Below, piece by piece: positions 53,001 through 64,000 of a stretch of DNA of 64,000 nucleotides. The position numbers and the translations under genes were made by a program. The DNA is from Tipula vernalis (taxonomy: Eukaryota > Arthropoda > Insecta > Diptera > Tipulidae). How positions within the stretch are numbered: the stretch's first letter is position 1; each line of letters opens with the position of its first letter. The notes beneath the pieces were generated by a model, which searched no databases, had not been told where the DNA came from, and saw only the letters and a list, made by a program, of their open reading frames with translations. The stretch is taken from positions 457,513,995 to 457,577,994 of the forward strand of contig OY282558.1 of NCBI GenBank assembly GCA_958295665.1. Direction: 5' to 3'.

Positions 53001-53279
53001 GATTGCGGTTCTTGACACCTCAAATGATAGGTCAGGACACCTGTAATTGCTATACCATACATTTCGTAGAAAATTCGATTCGAAGAAAATCACCTTACTA
53101 TAGCTCAGCCGATTCAGAGCTGTAAAAATCCAAAATCTGCAATTGTGCTCCGATTGCGGTTTTTGATACCTCAAATGATAGGTCTCGGGACCTGAAATTG
53201 TTATGCCAAACCGCATTAAAATTGGTTGATTATTTCCATACATTTCACAGAAAAATCGATTCGAAGAAAATCACCTTAC
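50051..53279 (+). repeat. Block E, first part: irregular S/L order
   Basis: The order starts S-L-L (513), S-L (332), S-L-L-L (694), S-L (336) and becomes less regular. The joint near 51920 has two extra TA steps (CTATATATAGCTC). Another joint near 52766 reads TTACTTTAGC. One L core reads GGTCACGGGACC (near 50463). The 15-monomer markers AGATCAGCC and GAAAATTCGATTCG persist, so this is derived from block D units. Confidence 0.82.
52640..52740 (+). repeat. Chimeric monomer: S core inside an L body
   Basis: The unit has L-type GGTTTTTGATACC, then the S core AGGTCAGGACACC, then the L middle TTATGCCAAACC and the L tail. The same stretch follows an L tail with CACAAAAAATCG, missing a G. A switch from L to S and back within one unit fits gene conversion or a double exchange. 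Confidence 0.85.
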
Positions 53280-54254
53280 AGCCGATTCAGAGCTGTAAAA
53301 ATCCAAAATCTGCAATTGTGCTCCGATTGCGGTTCTTGACACCTCAAATGATAGGTCAGGACACCTGTAATTGCTATACCATACATTTCGTAGAAAATTC
53401 GATTCGAAGAAAATCACCTTACTATAGCTCAGCCGATTCAGAGCTGTAAAAATCCAAAATCTGCAATTGTGCTCCGATTGCGGTTTTTGATACCTCAAAT
53501 GATAGGTCTCGGGACCTGAAATTGTTATGCCAAACCGCATTAAAATTGGTTGATTATTTCCATACATTTCACAGAAAAATCGATTCGAAGAAAATCACCT
53601 TACAGCCGATTCAGAGCTGTAAAAATCCAAAATCTGCAATTGTGCTCCGATTGCGGTTCTTGACACCTCAAATGATAGGTCAGGACACCTGTAATTGCTA
53701 TACCATACATTTCGTAGAAAATTCGATTCGAAGAAAATCACCTTACTATAGATCAGCCGATTCAGAGCTGTAAAAATCCAAAATCTGCAATTGTGCTCCG
53801 ATTGCGGTTTTTGATACCTCAAATGATAGGTCTCGGGACCTGAAATTGTTATGCCAAACCGCATTAAAATTGGTTGATTATTTCCATACATTTCACAGAA
53901 AAATCGATTCGAAGAAAATCACCTTACAGCCGATTCAGAGCTGTAAAAATCCAAAATCTGCAATTGTGCTCCGATTGCGGTTCTTGACACCTCAAATGAT
54001 AGGTCAGGACACCTGTAATTGCTATACCATACATTTCGTAGAAAATTCGATTCGAAGAAAATCACCTTACTATAGCTCAGCCGATTCAGAGCTGTAAAAA
54101 TCCAAAATCTGCAATTGTGCTCCGATTGCGGTTTTTGATACCTCAAATGATAGGTCTCGGGACCTGAAATTGTTATGCCAAACCGCATTAAAATTGGTTG
54201 ATTATTTCCATACATTTCACAGAAAAATCGATTCGAAGAAAATCACCTTACTAT
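53280..54254 (+). repeat. Three S-L dimers with an 8-bp joint deletion (324-bp period)
   Basis: The joint CCTTACAGCCGATT lacks the 8 bp TATAGCTC found in CCTTACTATAGCTCAGCC. It occurs at 53280, 53604 and 53928, exactly 324 bp apart, and once more at 54764. The S units have the GAAAATTCGATTCGAAG tail. A deletion shared by three adjacent dimers shows that it arose once and was then amplified locally. Confidence 0.9.
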
Positions 54255-56978
54255 AGCTCAGCCGATTCAGAGCTGTAAAAATCCAAAATCTGCAATTGTG
54301 CTCCGATTGCAGTTCTTGACACCTCAAATGATAGGTCAGGACACCTGTAATTGCTATACCATACATTTCGTAGAAAGTTCGATTCAAAGAAAATCACCTT
54401 ACTATAGCTCAGCCGATTCAGAGCTGTAAAAATCCAAAATCTGCAATTGTGCTCCGATTGCGGTTTTTGATACCTCAAATGATAGGTCTCGGGACCTGTA
54501 ATTGTTATGCCAAACCGCATTAAAATTGGTTGATTATTTCCATACATTTCACAGAAAAATCGATTCGAAGAAAATCACCTTACTATAGCTCAGCCGATTC
54601 AGAGCTGTAAAAATCCAAAATCTGCAATTGTGCTCCGATTGCGGTTTTTGATACCTCAAATGATAGGTCTCGGGACCTGAAATTGTTATGTTAAACCGCA
54701 TTAAAATTGGTTGATTATTTCCATACATTTCACAGAAAAATCGATTCGAAGAAAATCACCTTACAGCCGATTCAGAGCTGTAAAAATCCAAAATCTGCAA
54801 TTGTGCTCCGATTGCGGTTCTTGACACCTCAAATGATAGGTCAGGACACCTGTAATTGCTATACCATACATTTCGTAGAAAATTCGATTCGAAGAAAATC
54901 ACCTTACTATAGCTCAGCCGATTCAGAGCTGTAAAAATCCAAAATCTGCAATTGTGCTCCGATTGCGGTTTTTGATACCTCAAATGATAGGTCTCGGGAC
55001 CTGAAATTGTTATGCCAAACCGCATTAAAATTGGTTGATTATTTCCATACATTTCACAGAAAAATCGATTCGAAGAAAATCACCTTACTATAGCTCAGCC
55101 GATTCAGAGCTGTAAAAATCCAAAATCTGCAATTGTGCTCCGATTGCGGTTTTTGATACCTCAAATGATAGGTCTCGGGACCTGAAATTGTTATGCCAAA
55201 CCGCATTAAAATTGGTTGATTATTTCCATACATTTCACAGAAAAATCGATTCGAAGAAAATCACCTTACTATAGCTCAGCCGATTCAGAGCTGTAAAAAT
55301 CCAAAATCTGCAATTGTGCTCCGATTGCAGTTCTTGACACCTCAAATGATAGGTCAGGACACCTGTAATTGCTATACCATACATTTCGTAGAAAGTTCGA
55401 TTCAAAGAAAATCACCTTACTATAGCTCAGCCGATTCAGAGCTGTAAAAATCCAAAATCTGCAATTGTGCTCCGATTGCGGTTTTTGATACCTCAAATGA
55501 TAGGTCTCGGGACCTGTAATTGTTATGCCAAACCGCATTAAAATTGGTTGATTATTTCCATACATTTCACAGAAAAATCGATTCGAAGAAAATCACCTTA
55601 TAGCTCAGCCGATTCAGAGCTGTAAAAATCCAAAATCTGCAATTGTGCTCCGATTGCGGTTTTTGATACCTCAAATGATAGGTCTCGGGACCTGTAATTG
55701 TTATGCTAAACCGCATTAAAATTGGTTGATTATTTCCATACATTTCACAGAAAAATCGATTCGAAGAAATCACCTAGCTCAGCCGATTCAGAGCTGTAAA
55801 AATCCAAAATCTGCAATTGTGCTCCGATTGCGGTTCTTGACACCTCAAATGATAGGTCAGGACACCTGTAATTGTTATGCCAAACCGCATTAAAATTGGT
55901 TGATTATTTCCATACATTTCACAGAAAAATCGATTCGAAGAAAATCACCTTACTATAGCTCAGCCGATTCAGAGCTGTAAAAATCCAAAATCTGCAATTG
56001 TGCTCCGATTGCAGTTCTTGACACCTCAAATGATAGGTCAGGACACCTGTAATTGCTATACCATACATTTCGTAGAAAATTCGATTCGAAGAAAATCACC
56101 TTACTATAGCTCAGCCGATTCAGAGCTGTAAAAATCCAAAATCTGCAATTGTGCTCCGATTGCGGTTTTTGATACCTCAAATGATAGGTCTCGGGACCTG
56201 AAATTGTTATGCCAAACCGCATTAAAATTGGTTGATTATTTCCATACATTTCACAGAAAAATCGATTCGAAGAAAATCACCTTACTATAGCTCAGCCGAT
56301 TCAGAGCTGTAAAAATCCAAAATCTGCAATTGTGCTCCGATTGCGGTTTTTGATACCTCAAATGATAGGTCTCGGGACCTGTAATTGTTATGCCAAACCG
56401 CATTAAAATTGGTTGATTATTTCCATACATTTCACAGAAAAATCGATTCGAAGAAAATCACCTTACAGCTCAGCCGATTCAGAGCTGTAAAAATCCAAAA
56501 TCTGCAATTGTGCTCCGATTGCGGTTCTTGACACCTCAAATGATAGGTCAGGACACCTGTAATTGCTATACCATACATTTCGTAGAAAATTCGATTCGAA
56601 GAAAATCACCTTACTATAGCTCAGCCGATTCAGAGCTGTAAAAATCCAAAATCTGCAATTGTGCTCCGATTGCGGTTTTTGATACCTCAAATGATAGGTC
56701 TCGGGACCTGAAATTGTTATGCCAAACCGCATTAAAATTGGTTGATTATTTCCATACATTTCACAGAAAAATCGATTCGAAGAAAATCACCTTACTATAG
56801 CTCAGCCGATTCAGAGCTGTAAAAATCCAAAATCTGCAATTGTGCTCCGATTGCGGTTTTGATACCTCAAATGATAGGTCTCGGGACCTGTAATTGTTAT
56901 GCCAAACCGCATTAAAATTGGTTGATTATTTCCATACATTTCACAGAAAAATCGATTCGAAGAAAATCACCTTACTAT
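54255..56978 (+). repeat. Block E, second part: mixed units with several small deletions
   Basis: S-L and L units continue without a stable higher-order period. Joints are shortened near 55600 (CCTTATAGCTC), near 55772 (GAAATCACCTAGCTC) and near 56465 (CCTTACAGCTCAGCC). One L near 56855 has four T after GCGG instead of five, and one near 54690 reads ATGTTAAACC. The concentration of unique indels suggests relaxed homogenisation here. Confidence 0.82.
55775..55940 (+). repeat. Chimeric monomer: S front half joined to L back half
   Basis: The unit has S-type GGTTCTTGACACC and the core AGGTCAGGACACCTGTAATTG, then switches to the L middle TTATGCCAAACC at about 55875 and keeps the L tail. It is the reciprocal of the L-front/S-tail chimeras of blocks B and C. 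Confidence 0.87.
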
Positions 56979-59900
56979 AGCTCAGCCGATTCAGAGCTGT
57001 AAAAATCCAAAATCTGCAATTGTGCTCCGATTGCGGTTCTTGACACCTCAAATGATAGGTCAGGACACCTGTAATTGCTATACCATACATTTCGTAGAAA
57101 GTTCGATTCGAAGAAAATCACCTTACTATAGCTCAGCCGATTCAAAGCTGTAAAAATCCAAAATCTGCAATTGTACTCCGATTGCGGTTCTTGACACCTC
57201 AAATGATAGGTCACGAGACCTGTAATTGCTATACCATACATTTCGTAGAAAGTTCGATTCAAAGAAAATCACCTTACTATAGCTCAGCCGATTCAAAGCT
57301 GTAAAAATCCAAAATCTGCAATTGTGCTCCGATTGCGGTTCTTGACACCTCAAATGATAGGTCAGGACACCTGTAATTGCTATACCATACATTTCGTAGA
57401 AAATTCGATTCGAAGAAAATCACCTTACTATAGCTCAGCCGATTCAGAGCTGTAAAAATCCAAAATCTGCAATTGTGCTCCGATTGCGGTTTTTGATACC
57501 TCAAATGATAGGTCTCGGGACCTGAAATTGTTATGCCAAACCGCATTAAAATTGGTTGATTATTTCCATACATTTCACAGAAAAATCGATTCGAAGAAAA
57601 TCACCTTACTATAGCTCAGCCGATTCAGAGCTGTAAAAATCCAAAATCTGCAATTGTGCTCCGATTGCAGTTCTTGACACCTCAAATGATAGGTCAGGAC
57701 ACCTGTAATTGCTATACCATACATTTCGTAGAAAATTCGATTCGAAGAAAATCACCTTACTATAGCTCAGCCGATTCAGAGCTGTAAAAATCCAAAATCT
57801 GCAATTGTGCTCCGATTGCGGTTTTTGATACCTCAAATGATAGGTCTCGGGACCTGTAATTGTTATGCCAAACCGCATTAAAATTGGTTGATTATTTCCA
57901 TACATTTCACAGAAAAATCGATTCGAAGAAAATCACCTTACTATAGCTCAGCCGATTCAGAGCTGTAAAAATCCAAAATCTGCAATTGTGCTCCGATTGC
58001 AGTTCTTGACACCTCAAATGATAGGTCAGGACACCTGTAATTGCTATACCATACATTTCGTAGAAAGTTCGATTCGAAGAAAATCACCTTACTATAGCTC
58101 AGCCGATTCAAAGCTGTAAAAATCCAAAATCTGCAATTGTACTCCGATTGCGGTTCTTGACACCTCAAATGATAGGTCACGAGACCTGTAATTGCTATAC
58201 CATACATTTCGTAGAAAGTTCGATTCGAAGAAAATCACCTTACTATAGCTCAGCCGATTCAAAGCTGTAAAAATCCAAAATCTGCAATTGTGCTCCGATT
58301 GCGGTTCTTGACACCTCAAATGATAGGTCAGGACACCTGTAATTGCTATACCATACATTTCGTAGAAAATTCGATTCGAAGAAAATCACCTTACTATAGC
58401 TCAGCCGATTCAGAGCTGTAAAAATCCAAAATCTGCAATTGTGCTCCGATTGCGGTTTTTGATACCTCAAATGATAGGTCTCGGGACCTGAAATTGTTAT
58501 GCCAAACCGCATTAAAATTGGTTGATTATTTCCATACATTTCACAGAAAAATCGATTCGAAGAAAATCACCTTACTATAGCTCAGCCGATTCAGAGCTGT
58601 AAACATCCAAAATCTGCAATTGTGCTCCGATTGCGGTTCTTGACACCTCAAATGATAGGTCAGGACACCTGTAATTGCTATACCATACATTTCGTAGAAA
58701 ATTCGATTCGAAGAAAATCACCTTACTATAGCTCAGCCGATTCAGAGCTGTAAAAATCCAAAATCTGCAATTGTGCTCCGATTGCCGTTTTTGACACCTC
58801 AAATGATAGGTCAGGACACCTGTAATTGCTATACCATACATTTCGTAGAAAATTCGATTCGAAGAAAATCACCTTACTATAGCTCAGCCGATTCAGAGCT
58901 GTAAAAATCCAAAATCTGCAATTGTGCTCCGATTGCGGTTTTTGATACCTCAAATGATAGGTCTCGGGACCTGTAATTGTTATGCCAAACCGCATTAAAA
59001 TTGGTTGATTATTTCCATACATTTCACAGAAAAATCGATTCGAAGAAAATCACCTTACTATAGCTCAGCCGATTCAGAGCTGTAAAAATCCAAAATCTGC
59101 AATTGTGCTCCGATTGCAGTTCTTGACACCTCAAATGATAGGTCAGGACACCTGTAATTGCTATACCATACATTTCGTAGAAAGTTCGATTCGAAGAAAA
59201 TCACCTTACTATAGCTCAGCCGATTCAAAGCTGTAAAAATCCAAAATCTGCAATTGTACTCCGATTGCGGTTCTTGACACCTCAAATGATAGGTCACGAG
59301 ACCTGTAATTGCTATACCATACATTTCGTAGAAAGTTCGATTCGAAGAAAATCACCTTACTATAGCTCAGCCGATTCAAAGCTGTAAAAATCCAAAATCT
59401 GCAATTGTGCTCCGATTGCGGTTCTTGACACCTCAAATGATAGGTCAGGACACCTGTAATTGCTATACCATACATTTCGTAGAAAATTCGATTCGAAGAA
59501 AATCACCTTACTATAGCTCAGCCGATTCAGAGCTGTAAAAATCCAAAATCTGCAATTGTGCTCCGATTGCGGTTTTTGATACCTCAAATGATAGGTCTCG
59601 GGACCTGAAATTGTTATGCCAAACCGCATTAAAATTGGTTGATTATTTCCATACATTTCACAGAAAAATCGATTCGAAGAAAATCACCTTACTATAGCTC
59701 AGCCGATTCAGAGCTGTAAAAATCCAAAATCTGCAATTGTGCTCCGATTGCGGTTTTTGATACCTCAAATGATAGGTCTCGGGACCTGTAATTGTTATGC
59801 CAAACCGCATTAAAATTGGTTGATTATTTCCATACATTTCACAGAAAAATCGATTCGAAGAAAATCACCTTACTATAGCTCAGCCGATTCAGAGCTGTAA

Positions 59901-60812
59901 AAATCCAAAATCTGCAATTGTGCTCCGATTGCGGTTCTTGACACCTCAAATGATAGGTCAGGACACCTGTAATTGCTATACCATACATTTCGTAGAAAGT
60001 TCGATTCGAAGAAAATCACCTTACTATAGCTCAGCCGATTCAAAGCTGTAAAAATCCAAAATCTGCAATTGTACTCCGATTGCGGTTCTTGACACCTCAA
60101 ATGATAGGTCACGAGACCTGTAATTGCTATACCATACATTTCGTAGAAAGTTCGATTCGAAGAAAATCACCTTACTATAGCTCAGCCGATTCAAAGCTGT
60201 AAAAATCCAAAATCTGCAATTGTGCTCCGATTGCGGTTCTTGACACCTCAAATGATAGGTCAGGACACCTGTAATTGCTATACCATACATTTCGTAGAAA
60301 ATTCGATTCGAAGAAAATCACCTTACTATAGCTCAGCCGATTCAGAGCTGTAAAAATCCAAAATCTGCAATTGTGCTCCGATTGCGGTTTTTGATACCTC
60401 AAATGATAGGTCTCGGGACCTGTAATTGTTATGCCAAACCGCATTAAAATTGGTTGATTATTTCCATACATTTCACAGAAAAATCGATTCGAAGAAAATC
60501 ACCTTACTATAGCTCAGCCGATTCAGAGCTGTAAAAATCCAAAATCTGCAATTGTGCTCCGATTGCGGTTCTTGACACCTCAAATGATAGGTCAGGACAC
60601 CTGTAATTGCTATACCATACATTTCGTAGAAAGTTCGATTCGAAGAAAATCACCTTACTATAGCTCAGCCGATTCAAAGCTGTAAAAATCCAAAATCTGC
60701 AATTGTACTCCGATTGCGGTTCTTGACACCTCAAATGATAGGTCACGAGACCTGTAATTGCTATACCATACATTTCGTAGAAAGTTCGATTCGAAGAAAA
60801 TCACCTTACTAT
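56979..60812 (+). repeat. Block F: S-S-S-L units with a distinct S variant
   Basis: A recurring module is S (56979 type), an S variant with TTCAAAGC, GTACTCC and GGTCACGAGACC, a hybrid S with TTCAAAGC only, then L. Modules start at 56979, 57945, 59062, 59877 and 60511, with spacings 966, 1117, 815 and 634, which differ by whole dimers or monomers inserted after the shared core. The variant S shares its CACGAGACC core in part with L (CGGGACC), so it may itself be a conversion product. Confidence 0.87.
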
Positions 60813-63800
60813 AGCTCAGCCGATTCAAAGCTGTAAAAATCCAAAATCTGCAATTGTACTCCGATTGCGGTTCTTGACACCTCAAATGATAGGTCACGAG
60901 ACCTGTAATTGCTATACCATACATTTCGTAGAAAGTTCGATTCGAAGAAAATCACCTTACTATAGCTCAGCCGATTCAGAGCTGTAAAAATCCAAAATCT
61001 GCAATTGTGCTCCGATTGCGGTTCTTGATACCTCAAATGATAGGTCTTGGGACCTGTAATTGTTATGCCAAACCGCATTAAAATTGGTTGATTATTTCCA
61101 TACATTTCACAGAAAAATCGATTCGAAGAAAATCACCTTACTATAGCTCACCCGATTCAAAGCTGTAAAACTCCAAAATCTGCAATTGTACTCCGATTGC
61201 GGTTCTTGACACCTCAAATGATAGGTCACGAGACCTGTAATTGCTATACCATACATTTCGTAGAAAGTTCGATTCGAAGAAAATCACCTTACTATAGCTC
61301 AGCCGATTCAGAGCTGTAAAAATCCAAAATCTGCAATTGTGCTCCGATTGCGGTTCTTGATACCTCAAATGATAGGTCTCGGGACCTGCAATTGTTATGC
61401 CAAACCGCATTAAAATTGGTTGATTATTTCCATACATTTCACAGAAAAATCGATTCGAAGAAAATCACCTTACTATAGCTCAGCCGATTCAGAGCTGTAA
61501 AAATCCAAAATCTGCAATTGTGCTCCGATTGCGGTTTTTGATACCTAAAATGATAGGTCTCGGGACCTGTAGTTGTTATGCCAAACCGCATTAAAATTGG
61601 TTGATTATTTCCATACATTTCACAGAAAATTCGATTCGAAGAAAATCACCTTACTATAGCTCAGCCGATTCAAAGCTGTAAAACTCCAAAATCTGCAATT
61701 GTACTCCGATTGCGGTTCTTGACACCTCAAATGATAGGTCACGAGACCTGTAATTGCTATACCATACATTTCGTAGAAAGTTCGATTCGAAGAAAATCAC
61801 CTTACTATAGCTCAGCCGATTCAAAGCTGTAAAAATCCAAAATCTGCAATTGTACTCCGATTGCGGTTCTTGACACCTCAAATGATAGGTCACGAGACCT
61901 GTAATTGCTATACCATACATTTCGTAGAAAGTTCGATTCGAAGAAAATCACCTTACTATAGCTCAGCCGATTCAGAGCTGTAAAAATCCAAAATCTGCAA
62001 TTGTGCTCCGATTGCGGTTCTTGATACCTCAAATGATAGGTCTCGGGACCTGTAATTGTTATGCCAAACCGCATTAAAATTGGTTGATTATTTCCATACA
62101 TTTCACAGAAAAATCGATTCGAAGAAAATCACCTTACTATAGCTCAGCCGATTCAAAGCTGTAAAACTCCAAAATCTGCAATTGTACTCCGATTGCGGTT
62201 CTTGACACCTCAAATGATAGGTCACGAGACCTGTAATTGCTATACCATACATTTCGTAGAAAGTTCGATTCGAAGAAAATCACCTTACTATAGCTCAGCC
62301 GATTCAGAGCTGTAAAAATCCAAAATCTGCAATTGTGCTCCGATTGCGGTTCTTGATACCTCAAATGATAGGTCTCGGGACCTGTAATTGTTATGCCAAA
62401 CCGCATTAAAATTGGTTGATTATTTCCATACATTTCACAGAAAAATCGATTCGAAGAAAATCACCTTACTATAGCTCAGCCGATTCAGAGCTGTAAAAAT
62501 CCAAAATCTGCAATTGTGCTCCGATTGCGGTTCTTGACACCTCAATGATAGGTCAGGACACCTGTTATTGCTATACCATACATTTCGTAGAAAGTTCGAT
62601 TCGAAGAAAATCACCTTACTAGCTCAGCCGATTCAGAGCTGTAAAAATCCAAAATCTGCAATTGTGCTCCGATTGCGGTTTTTGATACCTCAAATGATAG
62701 GTCTCGGGACCTGTAATTGTTATGCCAAACCGCATTAAAATTGGTTGATTATTTCCATACATTTCACAGAAAAATCGATTCGAAGAAAATCACCTTACTA
62801 TATCTCAGCCGATTCAGAGCTGTAAAAATCCAAAATCTGCAATTGTGCTCCGATTGCGGTTCTTGACACCTCAAATGATAGGTCAGGACACCTGTAATTG
62901 CTATACCATACATTTCGTAGAAAGTTCGATTCGAAGAAATTCACCTTACTGCTCAGCCGATTCAGAGCTGTAAAAATCCAAAATCTGCAATTGTGCTCCG
63001 ATTGCGGTTCTTGATACCTCAAATGATAGGTCTCGGGACCTGCAATTGTTATGCCAAACCGCATTAAAATTGGTTGATTATTTCCATACATTTCACAGAA
63101 AAACCGATTCGAAGAAAATCACCTTACTATAGCTCATCGGATTCAGAGCTGTAAAAATCCAAAATCTGCAATTGTGCTCCGATTGCGGTTTTAGACACCT
63201 CAATGATAGGTCAGGACACCTGTAATTGCTATACCATACATTTCGTAGAAAGTTCGATTCGAAGAAAATCACCTTACTATAGCTCAGCCGATTCAGAGCT
63301 GTAAAAATCCAAAATCTGCAATTGTGCTCCGATTGCGGTTTTTGATACCTCAAATGATAGGTCTCGGGACCTGTAATTTTTATGCCAAACCGCATTAAAA
63401 TTGGTTGATTATTTCCATACATTTCGTAGAAAGTTCGATTCGAAGAAAATCACCTTACTATAGCTCAGCCGATTCAAAGCTGTAAAAATCCAAAATCTGC
63501 AATTGTACTCCGATTGCGGTTCTTGACACCTCAAATGATAGGTCACGAGACCTGTAATTGCTATACCATACATTTCGTAGAAAGTTCGATTCGAAGAAAA
63601 TCACCTTACTATAGCTCAGCCGATTCAGAGCTGTAAAAATCCAAAATCTGCAATTGTGCTCCGATTGCGGTTCTTGATACCTCAAATGATAGGTCTCGGG
63701 ACCTGTAATTGTTGTGCCAAACCGCATTAAAATTGGTTAATTATTTCCATACATTTCACAGAAAAATCGATTCGAAGAAAATCACCTTACCATATCTCAG

Positions 63801-64000
63801 CCGATTCAGAGCTGTAAAAATCCAAACTCTGCAATTGTGCTCCGATTGCGGTTCTTGACACCTCAAATGGTAGGTCAGGACACCTGAAATTGCTATACCA
63901 TACATTTCGTAGAAAGTTCGATTCGAAGAAAATCACCTTACTGCTCAGCCGATTCAGAGCTGTAAAAATCCAAAATCTGCAATTGTGCTCCGATTGCGGT
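60813..64000 (+). repeat. Block G: more diverged units toward the right edge
   Basis: The S variant with CACGAGACC continues (60813, 61145, 61658, 61809, 62141, 63462). Unique changes pile up: CTCACCCGATTC (61148), CCTAAAATG (61546), CTGTAGTTG (61570), CCTCAATGATAGG with one A lost (62542 and 63200), TATATCTCAG (62800), TTACTGCTCAG (62949 and 63940), CTCATCGGATTC (63134), GTTTTAGACACC (63188) and GTTGTGCC (63711). The TA-deleted joint of block A reappears at about 62620. The array still runs at 64000. Confidence 0.85.

Larger units (their letters stand above)
1..64000. repeat. Satellite DNA array of 151-bp (S) and 181-bp (L) monomers
   Basis: Every part of the window is assigned to one of two related monomers that follow each other without unique sequence. 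Each starts with AGCTCAGCCG and ends with ATCACCTTACTAT. S and L agree closely over the first 100 bp and over the tail; L has 30 extra bp in the middle. Unit spacing was read from recurring landmarks: S-S 151, S-L 332, S-L-L 513 and, in the left third, 149, 330 and 481. Such arrays are normally centromeric or pericentromeric heterochromatin in eukaryotes. The family and host are not recognised. No coding gene is supported. Confidence 0.97.

Noticed and set aside
147..63727. Many open reading frames of 60-143 codons with nearly identical peptides
   Set aside because: They are one frame of the monomer read again and again. They overlap out of frame from unit to unit, flip strand at the inversion, stop at the CTATAG joint, and vary in length only through joint indels or chimeras. 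No ribosome-site, codon or domain evidence supports coding.
1..64000. CRISPR array
   Set aside because: There are no unique spacers. Both candidate repeat and spacer parts recur, and unit lengths of 151 and 181 bp do not fit CRISPR.
1..64000. Prokaryotic origin, phage or plasmid content
   Set aside because: There is no gene, operon or replication module anywhere, and the long homogenised satellite with higher-order repeats fits a eukaryotic chromosome.

Overview
The whole 64 kb window is one satellite DNA array. I found no credible protein-coding gene, tRNA, rRNA, transposase or unique sequence. Two related monomers build the array: a short one (S, 151 bp, about 40% GC) and a long one (L, 181 bp, about 38% GC). 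L is S plus 30 bp inserted at L positions 104-133, with scattered substitutions. At a mean unit length near 166 bp the window holds about 385 monomers. Megabase-style tandem satellite with higher-order repeats is typical of eukaryotic centromeric or pericentromeric heterochromatin, or of a heterochromatic sex or B chromosome. I do not recognise the family and cannot name the species; an animal such as an insect is a guess.

Layout. Positions 1-552 hold the array in one orientation. At about 551 the orientation flips, and 551-64000 runs the other way without a further flip. Block A (551-22107) is made of S-L dimers (330 bp) and S-S-L trimers (481 bp), with a 2-bp TA deletion at the junction after S units that precede L, and with a mixture of two L subtypes. 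Block B (22108-28344) switches to S-L (332 bp) and S-L-L (513 bp) units and contains a 2.35 kb tandem duplication. Block C (28345-37821) has a clear 10-monomer higher-order repeat of 1660 bp in four copies (one rearranged, 2173 bp), followed by six plain 332-bp dimers. Block D (37822-50050) has a 15-monomer higher-order repeat of 2506 bp; the first and fourth copies match in architecture and the two between are rearranged (4378 and 2839 bp). Block E (50051-56978) is irregular, with a 324-bp subrepeat, small indels and recombinant monomers. Block F (56979-60812) is marked by a distinct S variant. Block G (60813-64000) has more private substitutions and indels per monomer, as expected near an array edge.

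How the parts relate. The larger repeats are new permutations of the same S and L units. They carry shared diagnostic variants, so they record successive rounds of unequal exchange or amplification. Reciprocal S/L chimeric monomers and exact segment duplications are direct traces of that process. All long open frames are by-products of the repeat: one peptide recurs through the window, it flips strand at the inversion, and it ends at a stop at the monomer joint.

Two points deserve a second look: the inversion junction near 551, and a tRNA-like start of the monomer (D-arm-like hairpin and A-box match, with a B-box match near the end of S), which together with conserved hairpins raises the possibility of RNA polymerase III transcription or tRNA/SINE ancestry. 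That is inference from motif matching only.
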